DNA of 64,000 nt from Himantopus leucocephalus (lineage: Eukaryota > Chordata > Aves > Charadriiformes > Recurvirostridae): contig RSEF01000005.1 of NCBI GenBank assembly GCA_003993805.1, positions 21,029,382 through 21,093,381 of the forward strand. The letters run 5' to 3'. The notes beneath the pieces were generated by a model. The model did not search any database. It worked only from the letters and a program-made list of their open reading frames with translations, and was not told the origin of the DNA. The translations under genes and the position numbers were made by a program. Below, one piece after another: positions 25,921 through 38,600 of the stretch; positions within the stretch are counted from its first letter, which is position 1, and each line of letters begins with the position of its first letter.

Positions 25921-28514
25921 GTTAAAGCTCATAAATGAGGCTAAAGCAAAACAGTATGTTTATCTGGATCAAGCAGGATGGGAATAGTAAGTAAAGCAGT
26001 ATTGGTTATCTTCTGCTAAAACATAAAGTTTTGCTTTTGTTTCCCTTGAGGAGTATTACAAAATATTTTGTACTCTATTTGACACAGCAGTTTTTCATTC
26101 TATGTGGTGACACAGGCTTACATCCCTGCTTATCTGCTCCTGGAGTCTTGCCCCAGGAACACAAGGTCTCTTACTACTTTGTTCAGGAATGCACAGTACT
26201 CATCCTCTTCCAGATGATATCCGCACCCAAGCATATTATCAAGTCTTATTTTGTGTGTGCAAATCAAAGTAAGTCTGTATTGTTAGTGGTAATTTGCTGT
26301 TTATTTTCTTACATATTATTTCATGTAAAGTGACTACTTATTTTGTATGTAGTCATACATCATACTTTTTTTTTTATTTCACATACAGTGATTAGCATCA
26401 AAATTTTGACCCAAGCTACAGCAGTAGCTTTGGTATACCTTTCCATTTTCATGTTAAGCATAAGAAATTTTGGTTCCTNAAAAAAAAAAAAAAAAAGCTA
26501 TTTAATCTTAGGACTCAATGAACAGGGTAGATTTAGGAAGAGATAATTTATACTGATAAAAGGAAACTAAAAGTACAGAGAACATTGGCTGACAATATAC
26601 AGACAGCAAAGAAACAAGGGTTTTGATACTGGAAAGTCTGTATTTTTTAAGACAGCAGTATTGTGTTTATGGCATGAAAGCAGATTGGAATGCTTAAAAA
26701 CAGATGAAAACTGCCAAAAATTCATTAGATTGTTTCCATGGCAACAGGAGAGACTAACACAAAAAGCTGCTCTAGAAACAGCAAAGTCCAGGTCCTGAGC
26801 TGCATCCTGGAGGCATACTGAGGAAAGAGGATGGATAAAGGACTTCAAGCACGTGAATCTTCAGTCCCCCTGCACAGGCCTAAATTAAATGACCCTTCTT
26901 TTCTTGAGATCATTCCAGTAGATGGGACTTGACCAGAACAAACTAGGACAACGTTACCCATCAGAAATAAAGACAAAAGCAGCGTGTAGGAAAGCTTACC
27001 AACACCGTCGAGCATTAGGCATTGCTTCATTAGAACATTGCTTTAGCTCTTCTCTTTCATATATAAAGCCCAGATGTTCCTGAAGGTTCAGAATTGTAAT
27101 ATTTTTGGACAAGATGCCAATGCTGTGAAAATACACAGTGTAAAATAATTGTCCATCATTCTTCTTGCAAGTAATAAATCTTGAAATAAGAGCAATATTC
27201 TGTAGAGATCAATGAAATTTTTGTCATGCTATTAGTGAGGAGTATCTGACGTTGCCCTGGCACAAAGACAGGCTACTGCCAAGCAAGCTGGACACGTGGG
27301 GAATAGAAGTCGCTGAAATGATTTGAAGCATTGCCTGTTGTGGTGTGCCTAGTTGTGCTTTCTCTATCACATGCCACTGTCACTTCTCTTATGTTGCTTT
27401 GGTGGTGTTTTCTACTCCTAATAACAGACAGTAAAGTTAAGAAGCCAAGCAGTTTATGCTGGGGAGACAGTAATTTTTGAATCAATTCCAGTAATCTCAT
27501 TATATTTTCTGCCATAAATCTGTTACAAGGCAAAAAAACTTGTGACAAGCACAGAGGCAGTTTTGCATCTAGCAGGAATGCTGTTTAGTGACAGTTTTGG
27601 AGAAATTGTTTCATTTCTAAATGACTTGAAAGTTTGGGTATTACAAAGATGAAACATTAAATTTAAAATGTTAATTTAAATGAATTTAAATTAATTCCAA
27701 ATTTAAATTTATTTAAATTAAGATTAAACTTTAAATTAATGTAAAGTTTATTAAATAAAACTTATTTTAAAAAAGCATGAAATATTTATCTGAATTATTT
27801 CAGCAAATTCAATAAATGAGAGAATAAGGTTGCCCATCCCACTAGTTCTTCTGTTAAATTTTTAAATATATTCGCTGCTTGTTGGAAAAAAAATATACAA
27901 CTTTATTAATAACCTTCCACTGTAGTAAATAGAATAGTTTTACATTTTTTTAAAATGTCCTTGACTTAGGTACCAGGAATTGTCTAGACCAAAAGAAGAT
28001 AATCTTGTAGATATTCACTTTAGTCATGTTTCCCTGACTTAATATTAACATTTACACCAAATCTATGGAATTTTATGATCTATAAATTTAGTACATTAAC
28101 TTCTCCAGATCAATGAATTACAACAGAATATTCAAGCCATACTATAATTACTCATCGTCAGTAGTGTGATTAAAAATCTTCCTTATGAACACCCAAAAAT
28201 ATTAATATTCTATATATATGATGTTTAGGATTTTAATTTAAGGTTCCAAATAATTTAGTCAATCTCAGCCATGGTCAAGAAAAATTTCTCAGATTTGAGT
28301 GAAACAGAATCTTTCCGAGGCAATTGCCTGTAAACAAATATTCAGTCTGAAACTTTTGGCTGTTCCACATTTCATCATACATAGATGAGAGGCAGCTAAC
28401 ACTCTCTTTCTGCAATATGTCAAAAATGCAGTGCACTATTGATAGGTACCAGGAAATTATAGACATTCAGGACTCATCTGATCTGATCTAGTTTAAATTA
28501 TAATTTCACTGTGA
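25921..28514. other. Unannotated stretch with AT-rich palindromic tract
   Basis: A single N sits at 26479 at the head of a poly-A run, probably a contig join or a homopolymer miscall. The segment at about 27655-27775 is nearly pure A and T made of TTTAAAT words. It includes an inverted repeat with 11-bp arms at 27671-27681 and 27684-27694, and a 12-bp perfect palindrome at 27699-27710. No gene or transposon was recognised elsewhere. Confidence 0.55.
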
Positions 28515-28570
28515 GGGAAAGTAGGAATAGATTAGATTTCCTTCCAACCAAATTTTCTGTGATTTTATTA
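28515..28570 (+). mobile_element. Short old CR1 3' end
   Basis: 'aatagattagatttccttcc' followed by 'aaccaaattttctgtgatt' resembles the terminal block of CR1, where a 'gactagatgatct...ccttccaacc...attctgtgatt' text ends the element. About 55 bases are visible, diverged and with no octamer array left. Chance similarity cannot be ruled out at this length, but the order of three blocks supports the call. Confidence 0.5.
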
Positions 28571-31500
28571 TCCACTGAACCACTGATGTGCTGCTTGCTA
28601 ATGTATTGCCAGCCCCGGAAATCTAGTCTGGTTTAATTCCTATCATGCAGTCAGTATCCTGTTTCACTGGATAATGTTGGAAATTGGATAACGTTTGTAT
28701 TTTTACATTTGTAAGACTTTTTAGACCATGGGTGTTCTGCTCCAGAGTGTCTTACTAAGTTGATCTCAAATTCTGAATTTTTTGAATGAATGAAAACTGT
28801 CCCAATCTCCGTGCCCTGAATGTCCTTCCTGGATAGCTTTAACCATGTTACAGTAATCCAGTGATTCTTGCCAAACCACTTTGCTCTCAGTAATGTCTAT
28901 CATGCAGTCAATGAATAACAAAACTGTCAAGGATTATGAATTATGACCAAAAGCCCTACCTTGTCACAGAAAAGCAAGGCTTGCACTGCCATATACTCCT
29001 ACTGTTTACATTTTCCATGAATTGCATGTATATTAATTTATTTTCTACTACACAGTATCATAAAGACTCAATCTCTACCAGAGTGAGAAACAGAATACAA
29101 CAGACAGCTAAATGAATCAAAATGTTTTAAGGAGCACTTGATCTCTTTTTTTTCCTCATCAGTTCAGTCACCCTATTTTTTCTAATCACTCCTGCCTCGT
29201 ATTTGCATACTTGTTTACAACTCCTTTCCTGTGTGAGGGTCCCCTTTACTATTTCATTATGCACTAAATATCCTTCTTTCCACTATATATCCTTACTTTC
29301 AACATTTCCTTATTTACTTAAACTATTTTGGTAGAGATACCTCTATATTTGTTACACCTAACATAGCAGATAACAAGATCCTTATCCTAGAAACAACATT
29401 CAACTTTTTGACTATACAGCAAGAAGCACAAAGATTGTTTGGGGTTTTTATGGATTGTCCTTGGGTTTGTTAACCAGTACTTATTAGGCTAGAGGACAGA
29501 AGCACCAAGTTTGTCGTTCCTCCTAACTCTAAACTGAAATAGGCCACTTTGTTGAGGAAAACTATCTGCAATAAAGGATACATTAAGATCTATTCACTTG
29601 GCACTGAAGCAGTTCACTTCAAGGAAGAAGAGTGAAAGATTTCTTGTTAATTCTGAAGGATTTAGATGTCTTGGAAAGAAAAATTCTCTTTATTTCCCTA
29701 TTCAGTTCTGTTCAGTATCATAACCTTCACCAAAGCAAAAAACTATGTGAACTTTTTAGTTAGTATATGGAGATGGAGCATCAGAATGAAAAAAATCAAA
29801 AACTCATGTAGGACTCCTGGATAACAATTAGGTTAACATTTAAGTACCTAAGCAGGCACTTCTGTAGATATGAATGTTGGTTGCTAGTAATTGTTAATAA
29901 TTTTAAAATAAAAAGAAAAAAAGAGACTTGCAACTCATTTTTTTTAAACTAAGAAAGCTGCTATATGTTTTAAGAGTTAATCACCGTATCAATTGATGAC
30001 TCTCAACTAAGTATATATTTGTGTTGACAAAGGAAGAAGTTTTTAAAAGCATCGAATTGAACGACTCAGATTGTTATGGTACCCGTATATTTTTAAATTG
30101 CTTGGGGAAATTGTTACAAAGAATTATTTTGTGCTGAAATAAATTGGTAATCCTTAGTCTTCAAGAATCACTGTTGCTCTTCACTATCTAATATGGGAAC
30201 CACTGGTCTTTCAAAACAAGTAGGAAAACCCACTCTATACTTGTATTAAATTTTTAGAATTTTCCAGTCTTGAAAAACATTTCAAAATACTTAATCTAGA
30301 TTATTTTTTATCTAGATGGCTTAAGACTTGCTAGTAATAAATGCCATAATAAAATCAGTGAGAAAATCTCTAATAGTTTGTAAGAACATAAATGATAGTT
30401 TGTATTGTGCCTTTCTGGAGTAAGAGAATAAGTACTTTCTTAATTTTCAATTACTGGCATATGCATACATTTAGTACTAGATTTAGAGTGGTTACAGCCA
30501 GGGCAAATGAATTGAATTTCACTGAGGTGGCCTGCAGAGGTGGAATAAAAAAAAAAAAATTCCAAACTGCATGGCAGATGCTATTGCAGGGCTGTTGCAA
30601 CAAACTTTACCTCTTTGTCCACTTTTACAACTTCAGGCCCCATCTCTTTTTAGAACTTAGGTACTTTATTTGCATATTTCCAGACTCAAGCACCTTGCCT
30701 CCATCCAAGAATGCAGCTGTGGACTCAAGATAAGGATTCCACCTCACCCATCATAAAACAAAACAGTGGTTCACATATGACTTCCCTAGAGGAAGAGGAC
30801 AGAAGTGAATGCCTCAGAGCAGAACAACGTTTCCCTTCTACCCTCCAGGTATGCTCCTGTATATCACGGAGAACTGTAATGTGGCCAGTCTTGGTGGAGT
30901 GGGGGCACTCCTTGTCTCAGTAGTTGCATTTCTACAGATGTAGATTTAGGTCTGTTTAGGAGTAGGTCAGGATTTATTTGTCATATCATGACCTTTTGGA
31001 TGAGCTTGCCCTGATCCCCAAGCCACTTAGGTGACTTGCCTTCAAACAGAAAGTATACAGAGACAAAGATGAAAAAGCAGAACTGAAAGAGACATCTGAA
31101 GTTACTTCTGTCAAATGTTAGCCAAAAATACATCTAAAACTGCAGCTACAGATCGGTATTTGTGAGTAGAAGCAGTCAGTTTTATGACAGTTTTAAAACC
31201 TACAGCATATATGAGCTATACATAGTCAAGAACTTTTTCTTCTTCCTTTTTTTTTTTTTAACACAGATTTTACAAGTGTCTGACCTTACTAATATGAAGG
31301 TATTCAAGGTTTCTGTGCTAGAGATCTAAGAATAGATTCAAAGAACAGCATTAGGCACAGAAGAACATGACAGATCACTACACATTAACGTTTTTCTTTC
31401 TTTTTTCAACAGTAAACATTTGTCAGACAGCACTAAAAGGGTAAGAAAATACAGTCAGTTTGATATAGTTAGTTTGCTTAGGGAAAAAGAAACTCAGACT

Positions 31501-32029
31501 TCTGGTAGTCTGCTCTCTTCCATGTTGTCTATTGCAAATATATATATATTTTAACTCTTGTGATCTTGTTTTCTGCATATTGAACCTCTGAAATATCTGC
31601 AGGTTTGTCTGTATATGAGGCAGCTGACCTTTTGATAAGTGGAAATGTCTGCATAAAAAGTCCTGTTTGTTCTTGCCCTTATCTTCAATATAAAAGTCAC
31701 CAAGATAATAAATGAGTCTGCTTTTCATGTAATAATAAAATATTCTTACAAAAAAAGTAGGATTTAGAAAAAAATAATTGGGGGAATTTAAAAGAGGAGC
31801 ATCTTGACAAGATGTGAGGTTTAAAAGAAGAAAAAGATTAAATAGTTTTGGAAATAACAGACAATATTACTCAAATTTGAGTAAATGATAAAAGGGGAAA
31901 GTTAGTGATCATATTATTTGATAAATAAAATAAAAAAAAAGAGTGGAGATTTTGTATTATTTACTTTCTACTTACATTTATTCTGAACCTTATGTTTAAT
32001 TTAACACAGCCTAATTCTTGTATTAGAAG
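28571..32029. other. Unannotated stretch
   Basis: AT-rich sequence with no recognisable gene. The longest open frame (30392-30733, plus, 113 codons) is unrecognised and contains a lysine run from an A-tract, so it is treated as chance. A short T-run occurs near 31248, and an (AT)n-like word near 31540. Confidence 0.5.
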
Positions 32030-32850
32030 ATACAACTAACAAACACTCCCTTCTTACCCTTTTTCACTCTGGATGTTATAGACTTCCAGCAGCATATTTC
32101 CCTTCAGTTATCCCTTTCCTAGCCTGAAGAGTTTTAGTTTATGCACTTGCTCCTTGTATACAGGCTGTTCCTGATCTTTCACCACCTGTATTGAAGTTTT
32201 CTGAATCTTTTCTGCTTCTTTATAATTTTTGAGATGGAGTAACCAATGCTACATGCTGTATCCAAATTGTGGGCACACTAAGAATTTAGTGTCCTGATTA
32301 TATTGCCTGTATTTGTTATCTTTCCTAATATTCTCCAGATTTGATTTGTCTACTGACCACTATTGATCACCAAGACAACATTTTCCTAGCATTATGTGTT
32401 ACAGCCCCTAGATTTCATTCTTCATTGAAAATAACAACCCCCACCCCCCCGCCATCATCTGTGTTAATCACTTAGCGTTATCCTTTTGAATTCCACCTAC
32501 AATTTTAAAACTTAGCCACTCAGTCTTGTTTGGAACTCCTGAAGTTACTTATGCTTAGATTTCATCTTCACTATCCTCAATGTCTCCATAATAATTACTT
32601 TTGTTATCTCACTTGCCAATCCTTTTCCAGATTCCCTCAGGAATTTCTGCTGATGGTCCTTTAACCATGAAAACTGTTTACTTCTACTCTTTATTTACTA
32701 TCTTTCAATCAATATTTCATAAAAGAGAGAGCCTTCCTTCTTACCCCATAATTACTTCATTTTTTAATGAGCCTTCAGTGACGAATTTTGTAAAAGACAT
32801 TTCTGAAATCCAGGTGAACATGGCACTACTCACATTCTTTCAATCATAAA
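32030..32850 (-). mobile_element. Ancient L3/CR1-clade LINE relic, minus strand, about 0.8 kb
   Basis: The plus strand carries, in the right order, degraded words of the reversed LINE that is abundant in turtles and crocodilians. They are 'ttgagatggagtaaccaatg' near 32230 (the family has a 'tgagatgtggtgaccaga' type block), 'attatattgcctgtatttg' near 32296, 'tttactatctttcaatcaat' near 32694, 'gagagccttccttcttaccc' near 32727, then 'gagccttcagtgacgaattt' near 32770 and 'catttctgaaatccaggtga' near 32798. The middle (32350-32600) aligns poorly and contains a C-run near 32441. No frame is preserved. Placement in L3 or CR1 is uncertain. Confidence 0.6.
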
Positions 32851-34560
32851 GTTGTGGGGACCTAATACATAGCTTTGAATATAGATTCTGCTGGTAGCTC
32901 CTCACAACACAGATGAAGCTTTTCAAGCAGCAGGTTCTGTCTCTTCTACCAGATTTTCACAGTAATTGATTCCCAGCTATTATATAATTATCATTAATGT
33001 TTTCCTGCCTGCAACACTGCACAGTGCTGACATGAAAAATAGAATACAAGCAATCTGAATAAGGCTGGGGTGGTCCCCCAGTGACAAAAAGTGCTAGGAC
33101 CAACTGAGAGAAGTCCTGTGGTAGCTGGGCAATTTTTTACAGTGTAGGAAAAGAAAAGAGGGAGAAGTAGGGAAAACTCAAGAGAACAGTTTTACTACCC
33201 CATAGAATTTTTTCCCACACAGAGAGTATTCCAAATAATTCTAGTGGAAAAAAAACCAGTTCTATGTACTTAAGGGAGTCTCTTAATCTCCTAGTAAAAT
33301 ACAGCCAACTTAGGAATAGAACAGAGTACACCAAAGAATTTTAAATTGCAACAGGGAAGGAAAACATAATTTCCCAACTGAAATTAGAACATAACACTGA
33401 GTAGCAATGCACTTTTCAAATATAAATGCCAAGGGAATGTGAAGATAGGTAATTGTCAGGACTGCAATTTTGCTGTTTATGTTTGCCTATCTTTTAAAAA
33501 TACTTTCTTCCGCATATATCTTTTCCATGATGTCCTGTAAGAAATGTGTGTTAACATCTTCCTGAAGAAGTAACTGAGAACCATGTATCTGCACTAGAGA
33601 AAACAGATCTGCTCCTCACATACCATTGCAGGGTAAATTATTACTGTTTTGTTGGCTAAATGACAAAGTTTCAGTTGTGAATTGTGTTCATAATCAGGCA
33701 AGAAGTTAAATCAACACTGCTGTCAGCTAGTTAATCATAGACTTAAAAAGCACCATTCTAATGCAATCCCCAAATACCATTAATATCTGTGTATTCCAAT
33801 GACAAAGAGAAGACTATGGCAAAAGAAAACACAGCAGGTGTGTTTTCTGTTTTTACTTGTGTTAGATTAAGTATTGTCCCACTTGTTGATAAATATTGAA
33901 GTTGCAAATTCAGTAACAAATTCTCAAGGCAAGGCTAATGCATTTGCTGAACTTGGAGGTCTTTTTCACTTTCAGTGAGAGAGTTTAATTCTATTATACC
34001 ACACAAGAAAATTTAAATGAGCAAGCCAGGTTCCCTAGACTTCGGAAATGTCTGAAACATTCTATCTGAATGAAATGAAGCCATACTTATGAAGATCTCA
34101 GGAGATATTAGCTGATTTCTGAAGCAGCTCAAAGCAGCTCTTTCTGAAGAAACCTTAGTTTGAGATAAGGTTTTCCTCTTTATATTTATGACATTACATA
34201 CAGTGCAGCCTTGGAAGAAAGCTGACTTAATCAAGCATTTTTTCATCTGTATTTCTGACTTCTAGAACAGCTTAGAGATTTCACAGGTGAGAGGAGCTTA
34301 CAGTAATTACAAGTTTAGTCTTATCACCTTCTTGGTTTCAGCCCTGAAGCAAAAGAGCCTGGACCTATGTGAAGGTGCTGGACTATCTTTATTCTTCCTC
34401 TGAAGCATCTGCCAGCCTATATGTCTTCTAACTGAAGAACATGCTTGCAGTTTCAGGGCATGGGTGGTAGATAAATCTGGACATAACTGACATGTTTTTC
34501 CCTGTATGTATAATAATAGTAGTCTTGATATCAGATGGTAAATATTAATCAGTTTATAAA
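32851..34560. other. Unannotated stretch
   Basis: Unique-looking AT-rich sequence between an ancient LINE relic and a younger CR1. No gene, RNA or regulatory site is recognised. Open frames are at most 77 codons. Confidence 0.5.
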
Positions 34561-35654
34561 AATCAGCCCTGAGGAGAAGGACTTGGGCTGTTGGTGGGTG
34601 AGAAGCTCAACNNNNNNNNNNNNNNNNNNNNNNNNNNNNNNNNNNNNNNNNNNNNNNNNNNNNNNNNNNNNNNNNNNNNNNNNNNNNNNNNNNNNNNNNN
34701 NNNNNNNNNNNNNNNNNNNNNNNNNNNNNNNNNNNNNNNNNNNNNNNNNNNNNNNNNNNNNNNNNNNNNNNNNNNNNNNNNNNNNNNNNNNNNNNNNNNN
34801 NNNNNNNNNNNNNNNNNNNNNNNNNNNNNNNNNNNNNNNNNNNNNNNNNNNNNNNNNNNNNNNNNNNNNNNNNNNNNNNNNNNNNNNNNNNNNNNNNNNN
34901 NNNNNNNNNNNNNNNNNNNNNNNNNNNNNNNNNNNNNNNNNNNNNNNNNNNNNNNNNNNNNNNNNNNNNNNNNNNNNNNNNNNNNNNNNNNNNNNNNNNN
35001 NNNNNNNNNNNNNNNNNNNNNNNNNNNNNNNNNNNNNNNNNNNNNNNNNNNNNNNNNNNNNNNNNNNNNNNNNNNNNNNNNNNNNNNNNNNNNNNNNNNN
35101 NNNNNNNNNNNNNNNNNNNNNNNNNNNNNNNNNNNNNNNNNNNNNNNNNNNNNNNNNNNNNNNNNNNNNNNNNNNNNNNNNNNNNNNNNNNNNNNNNNNN
35201 NNNNNNNNNNNNNNNNNNNNNNNNNNNNNNNNNNNNNNNNNNNNNNNNNNNNNNNNNNNNNNNNNNNNNNNNNNNNNNNNNNNNNNNNNNNNNNNNNNNN
35301 NNNNNNNNNNNNNNNNNNNNNNNNNNNNNNNNNNNNNNNNNNNNNNNNNNNNNNNNNNNNNNNNNNNNNNNNNNNNNNNNNNNNNNNNNNNNNNNNNNNN
35401 NNNNNNNNNNNNNNNNNNNNNNNNNNNNNNNNNNNNNNNNNNNNNNNNNNNNNNNNNNNNNNNNNNNNNNNNNNNNNNNNNNNNNNNNNNNNNNNNNNNN
35501 NNNNNNNNNNNNNNNNNNNNNNNNNNNNNNNNNNNNNNNNNNNNNNNNNNNNNNNNNNNNNNNNNNNNNNNNNNNNNNNNNNNNNNNNNNNNNNNNNNNN
35601 NNNNNNNNNNNCCCTTCCAACCTAAACCATTCTATGATTCTGTGATTATATGAT
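34561..35654 (+). mobile_element. CR1 LINE, 5'-truncated, mostly hidden by assembly gap
   Basis: The left edge reads 'cagccctgaggagaaggac' and 'gagaagctcaac', the avian CR1 ORF2 segment coding an SPEEKDLG-type block. The right edge has the CR1 terminal text 'cccttccaacctaaaccatt' at 35612 and a three-unit octamer tail: attctatg (35629-35636), attctgtg (35637-35644) and attatatg (35645-35652). Both ends are in plus orientation and collinear, so one 5'-truncated copy spans the gap. The N-run of 1,000 roughly fits what should separate the two segments. The visible text is close to avian CR1 norms, so this copy is much younger than the relics elsewhere. Confidence 0.88.
34612..35611. other. Assembly gap, exactly 1,000 N
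   Basis: A run of exactly 1,000 N within a CR1 element. The round size suggests a placeholder or rounded estimate. Any protein translated through it is spurious. Confidence 0.98.
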
Positions 35655-38600
35655 CCCTTCTGGCTCTATGGATACTGAAATACACAACAGTTTATAAAAC
35701 ATGGACAAAGGTAAGAGAATCTCAAGGTAGAAAAAATGTGGTGAGCATCCTCTCATACCAACATAGAAAAAGTACCTTCAGGTTTGGTGTCCTCAGGTAC
35801 ACTCAAAGAAATTCAAATATCTTTTACGTTGGAGTTTGGAGGGTAGGTCTTTTCTGCTGACTGCCTGGGACCAGGCAGGTGCTTGCATAAAAAGCATCTA
35901 TTTCCAAACCGAAGAGGCCAGGATAACTCTGTTCATTGAGCAGCAGCAAAACCCATATGCTCCGTTATATACTTCAATACCTCTATAAACTGAGATGGAC
36001 TAGAAGGTAAGGAAAAAAATGCATGAATATGAAAAATGCCTACATGTTTTGGACATCTGCAGCACGAAGCATATATCCTTCAGTGTGAGATAAAAACTAT
36101 CTGATGCAATTATAATTTCAGCATTATTGTACTGTGGCAAACTTGACAACTGAAAGTCAATGATAACAAGAAGCCTAATGAAGCATCTGCAAAACATTCT
36201 CAGAATTACTGACATTATCACAGAAGTAGTGATAAAATGTGAAAGAATACTGGACAAATATCTACTGCTTCCAAACTTAGGAGAAGATAACGTAAAATAA
36301 GCTTGGCATAGCCTTATGCTGATATGTGAATCAGTCCTCCAAAAAAGCAAGGGAGAGGGCAGCTGGAAAACTGAGAAGGAAAAGACTGAGACAAACTTAC
36401 GCTATATTCCAGCATAGTTATATTAACTGGCTGGTAGGACTTGGTTCTACTCACACTGAAAGGACAACAGGATACCTAAGACAAACCGGTGTTCTGTATT
36501 AAAAGGGATGATCCATGACCAAGATATTATATAGATTGTTGAATGCGTCTTGAATGGTTTATTTGGGAAAATGACACTTAGGGAACATTTAATGACTTTT
36601 GGCAATGCTTATTCAAGCAGACAATCTCTCATTAAACCTTCATGTGCCAAGGGAATGAAAAATAACTGTCTTTGGCCATACGACAGCAGAAACTAATTAG
36701 TATGAGTTCTAATTTAAAGGAATGCTGTCAATTTATACATGAAAATTACTGAAGCTTGCTTTTGTTTTCTACTATTTGCAACAGTCAAATGTTATTGACA
36801 TGACGGTAACCAAAAGATTAGAGCAAAAGGTATTTTGTTTCCTTCCATATATTTTTCAGCAATTTTCCTTGTTATTTCTTCTGCTCATTTAAGTATTACT
36901 CATAAAAGCAGGAGAAAAAAGTGTTTTTGAAAATGGGGGCAAAAAGCCATATACACACACAAGGTATACCAAGAGACAGGTATGGAATCTGAAATGGAAT
37001 CTAACATTAATTTGAAATCAACTGATTTCCCATCTGATGTTGCATTTTGAACCTTTAAAATATTGGCCATATGCTACACTTCGGTAATATACATAAAACT
37101 TACTTTAAAGGAACTTTACAATTGATGAGTGAATAGGCTCTGGAAAACTCTTTACTTACCAGTATTATGAACAACAAAGAAAACCCCATGGTTTTCCTGT
37201 TTGCATTACTAGTTTTTGTCCTGCTAGAGTACCATCATCTTAATTTTAGTTTGTCTTTCATAGGTATGCATAAATTTGGAAGATTTAGAGCAACAGACAG
37301 AACTAAAGGGAACAAAACCAGCTAGATTTCTTCTGAGACAGGCATTTTCAAAATTCTTTCCTTGCAAAATCACAGTAGTTACAGCATTGTGTGAAGTTTG
37401 GAAATGATTCATTATAAAGAATTACGTAATTGCATGTGCAATATGCAAGAGTTCAATAATCTTAAGAGCAAACTTATTGTTTGATGAAAGATCTTGTCTA
37501 TCAAAAAGTTAGTGTTAAAGGTCTGGAATCAGAACTGGATATTCAATATCTTTTTTAAAAATGTTGCTTTGAAATCATAATGTACATCGAGCTTTCTGAC
37601 ATGCACCATTTGTTGTGCATTTGTGCATATGCCCGTATGCACCATTTATTTGTATTGCAAGACAATGAGAAACACATATGTTTAATTTATGCTTTAATTA
37701 CATATAGTATGACTTAATAAGCCAATTACTCTAATTTCCAAGTCTAGGAACTTCTGAATACAAGCAGATTTTCAGTTAAATTTAAAATCAAGTTGAAGTA
37801 TCTTTGTTCTTTGTTTTAAATGAAATAAGCACATTTTCCCTTTTTTGTATTTAGATTGTTACCTGTCCTTGCTGAGAGAAAGAGAACATTATACATATTA
37901 TTGATATGCAAGGAAGTTCCAAAGCTGATAGCGCTTTAATATGCAGCTTGAAAGTTGATCTGATTTCTGAGATAGGTTTATACTATTGCCAGCTTCCTAA
38001 GGAGGAGCCCATTTTTATTCAAATAAAACCAAACTGGATTTTTTTAGGTGATCTTTTTCACCCTATATATAACTATATTGTATATACTAACGGCCTTTCT
38101 AGAAATGTGGCCAACTACAGTCTTTGAGATACAAGGGTTTTGAGTAGATAACCTAAAATATTAAGACTAGTCTTTATTCAAATCTGTAACACAAACTCCG
38201 AGGTGAATAAAATATGTCTGGATAAAATTTATCCAACATAAGAACAGAAATAGCTGCTATTGTTAAGAGACTGGATGTCACCTGTATCTCAGGCCAATAA
38301 AAATCCACATAATCATGGATGGCATAGATGATAAGAGACCAATCTGAGCTAGAACAACCGAACAAAACAGAAAACAGGAGTGAGAGAAGAAAATCTTTCC
38401 TGTCTGCCATATTTTAAATAAAGTATTCATTGATTAATGGAAGAAAGTCCATTTTTCCAGTTTAGAATGAGTTAGGCATGTAATTTTCTTGTGTCCAAAC
38501 TAGAATAGATGACATAAAAATTAGCAAAAGGTCTAGATAAGTGAAAATGAAAATCACCGGATTACAGATTTAGAGTTGAATAAAACTATCCTATGGTGAC

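Noticed and set aside
30181..30220. 'gggaaccactg' resembling the right end of a hAT element
   Set aside because: No matching left end upstream. The best candidate agrees at only a few bases.
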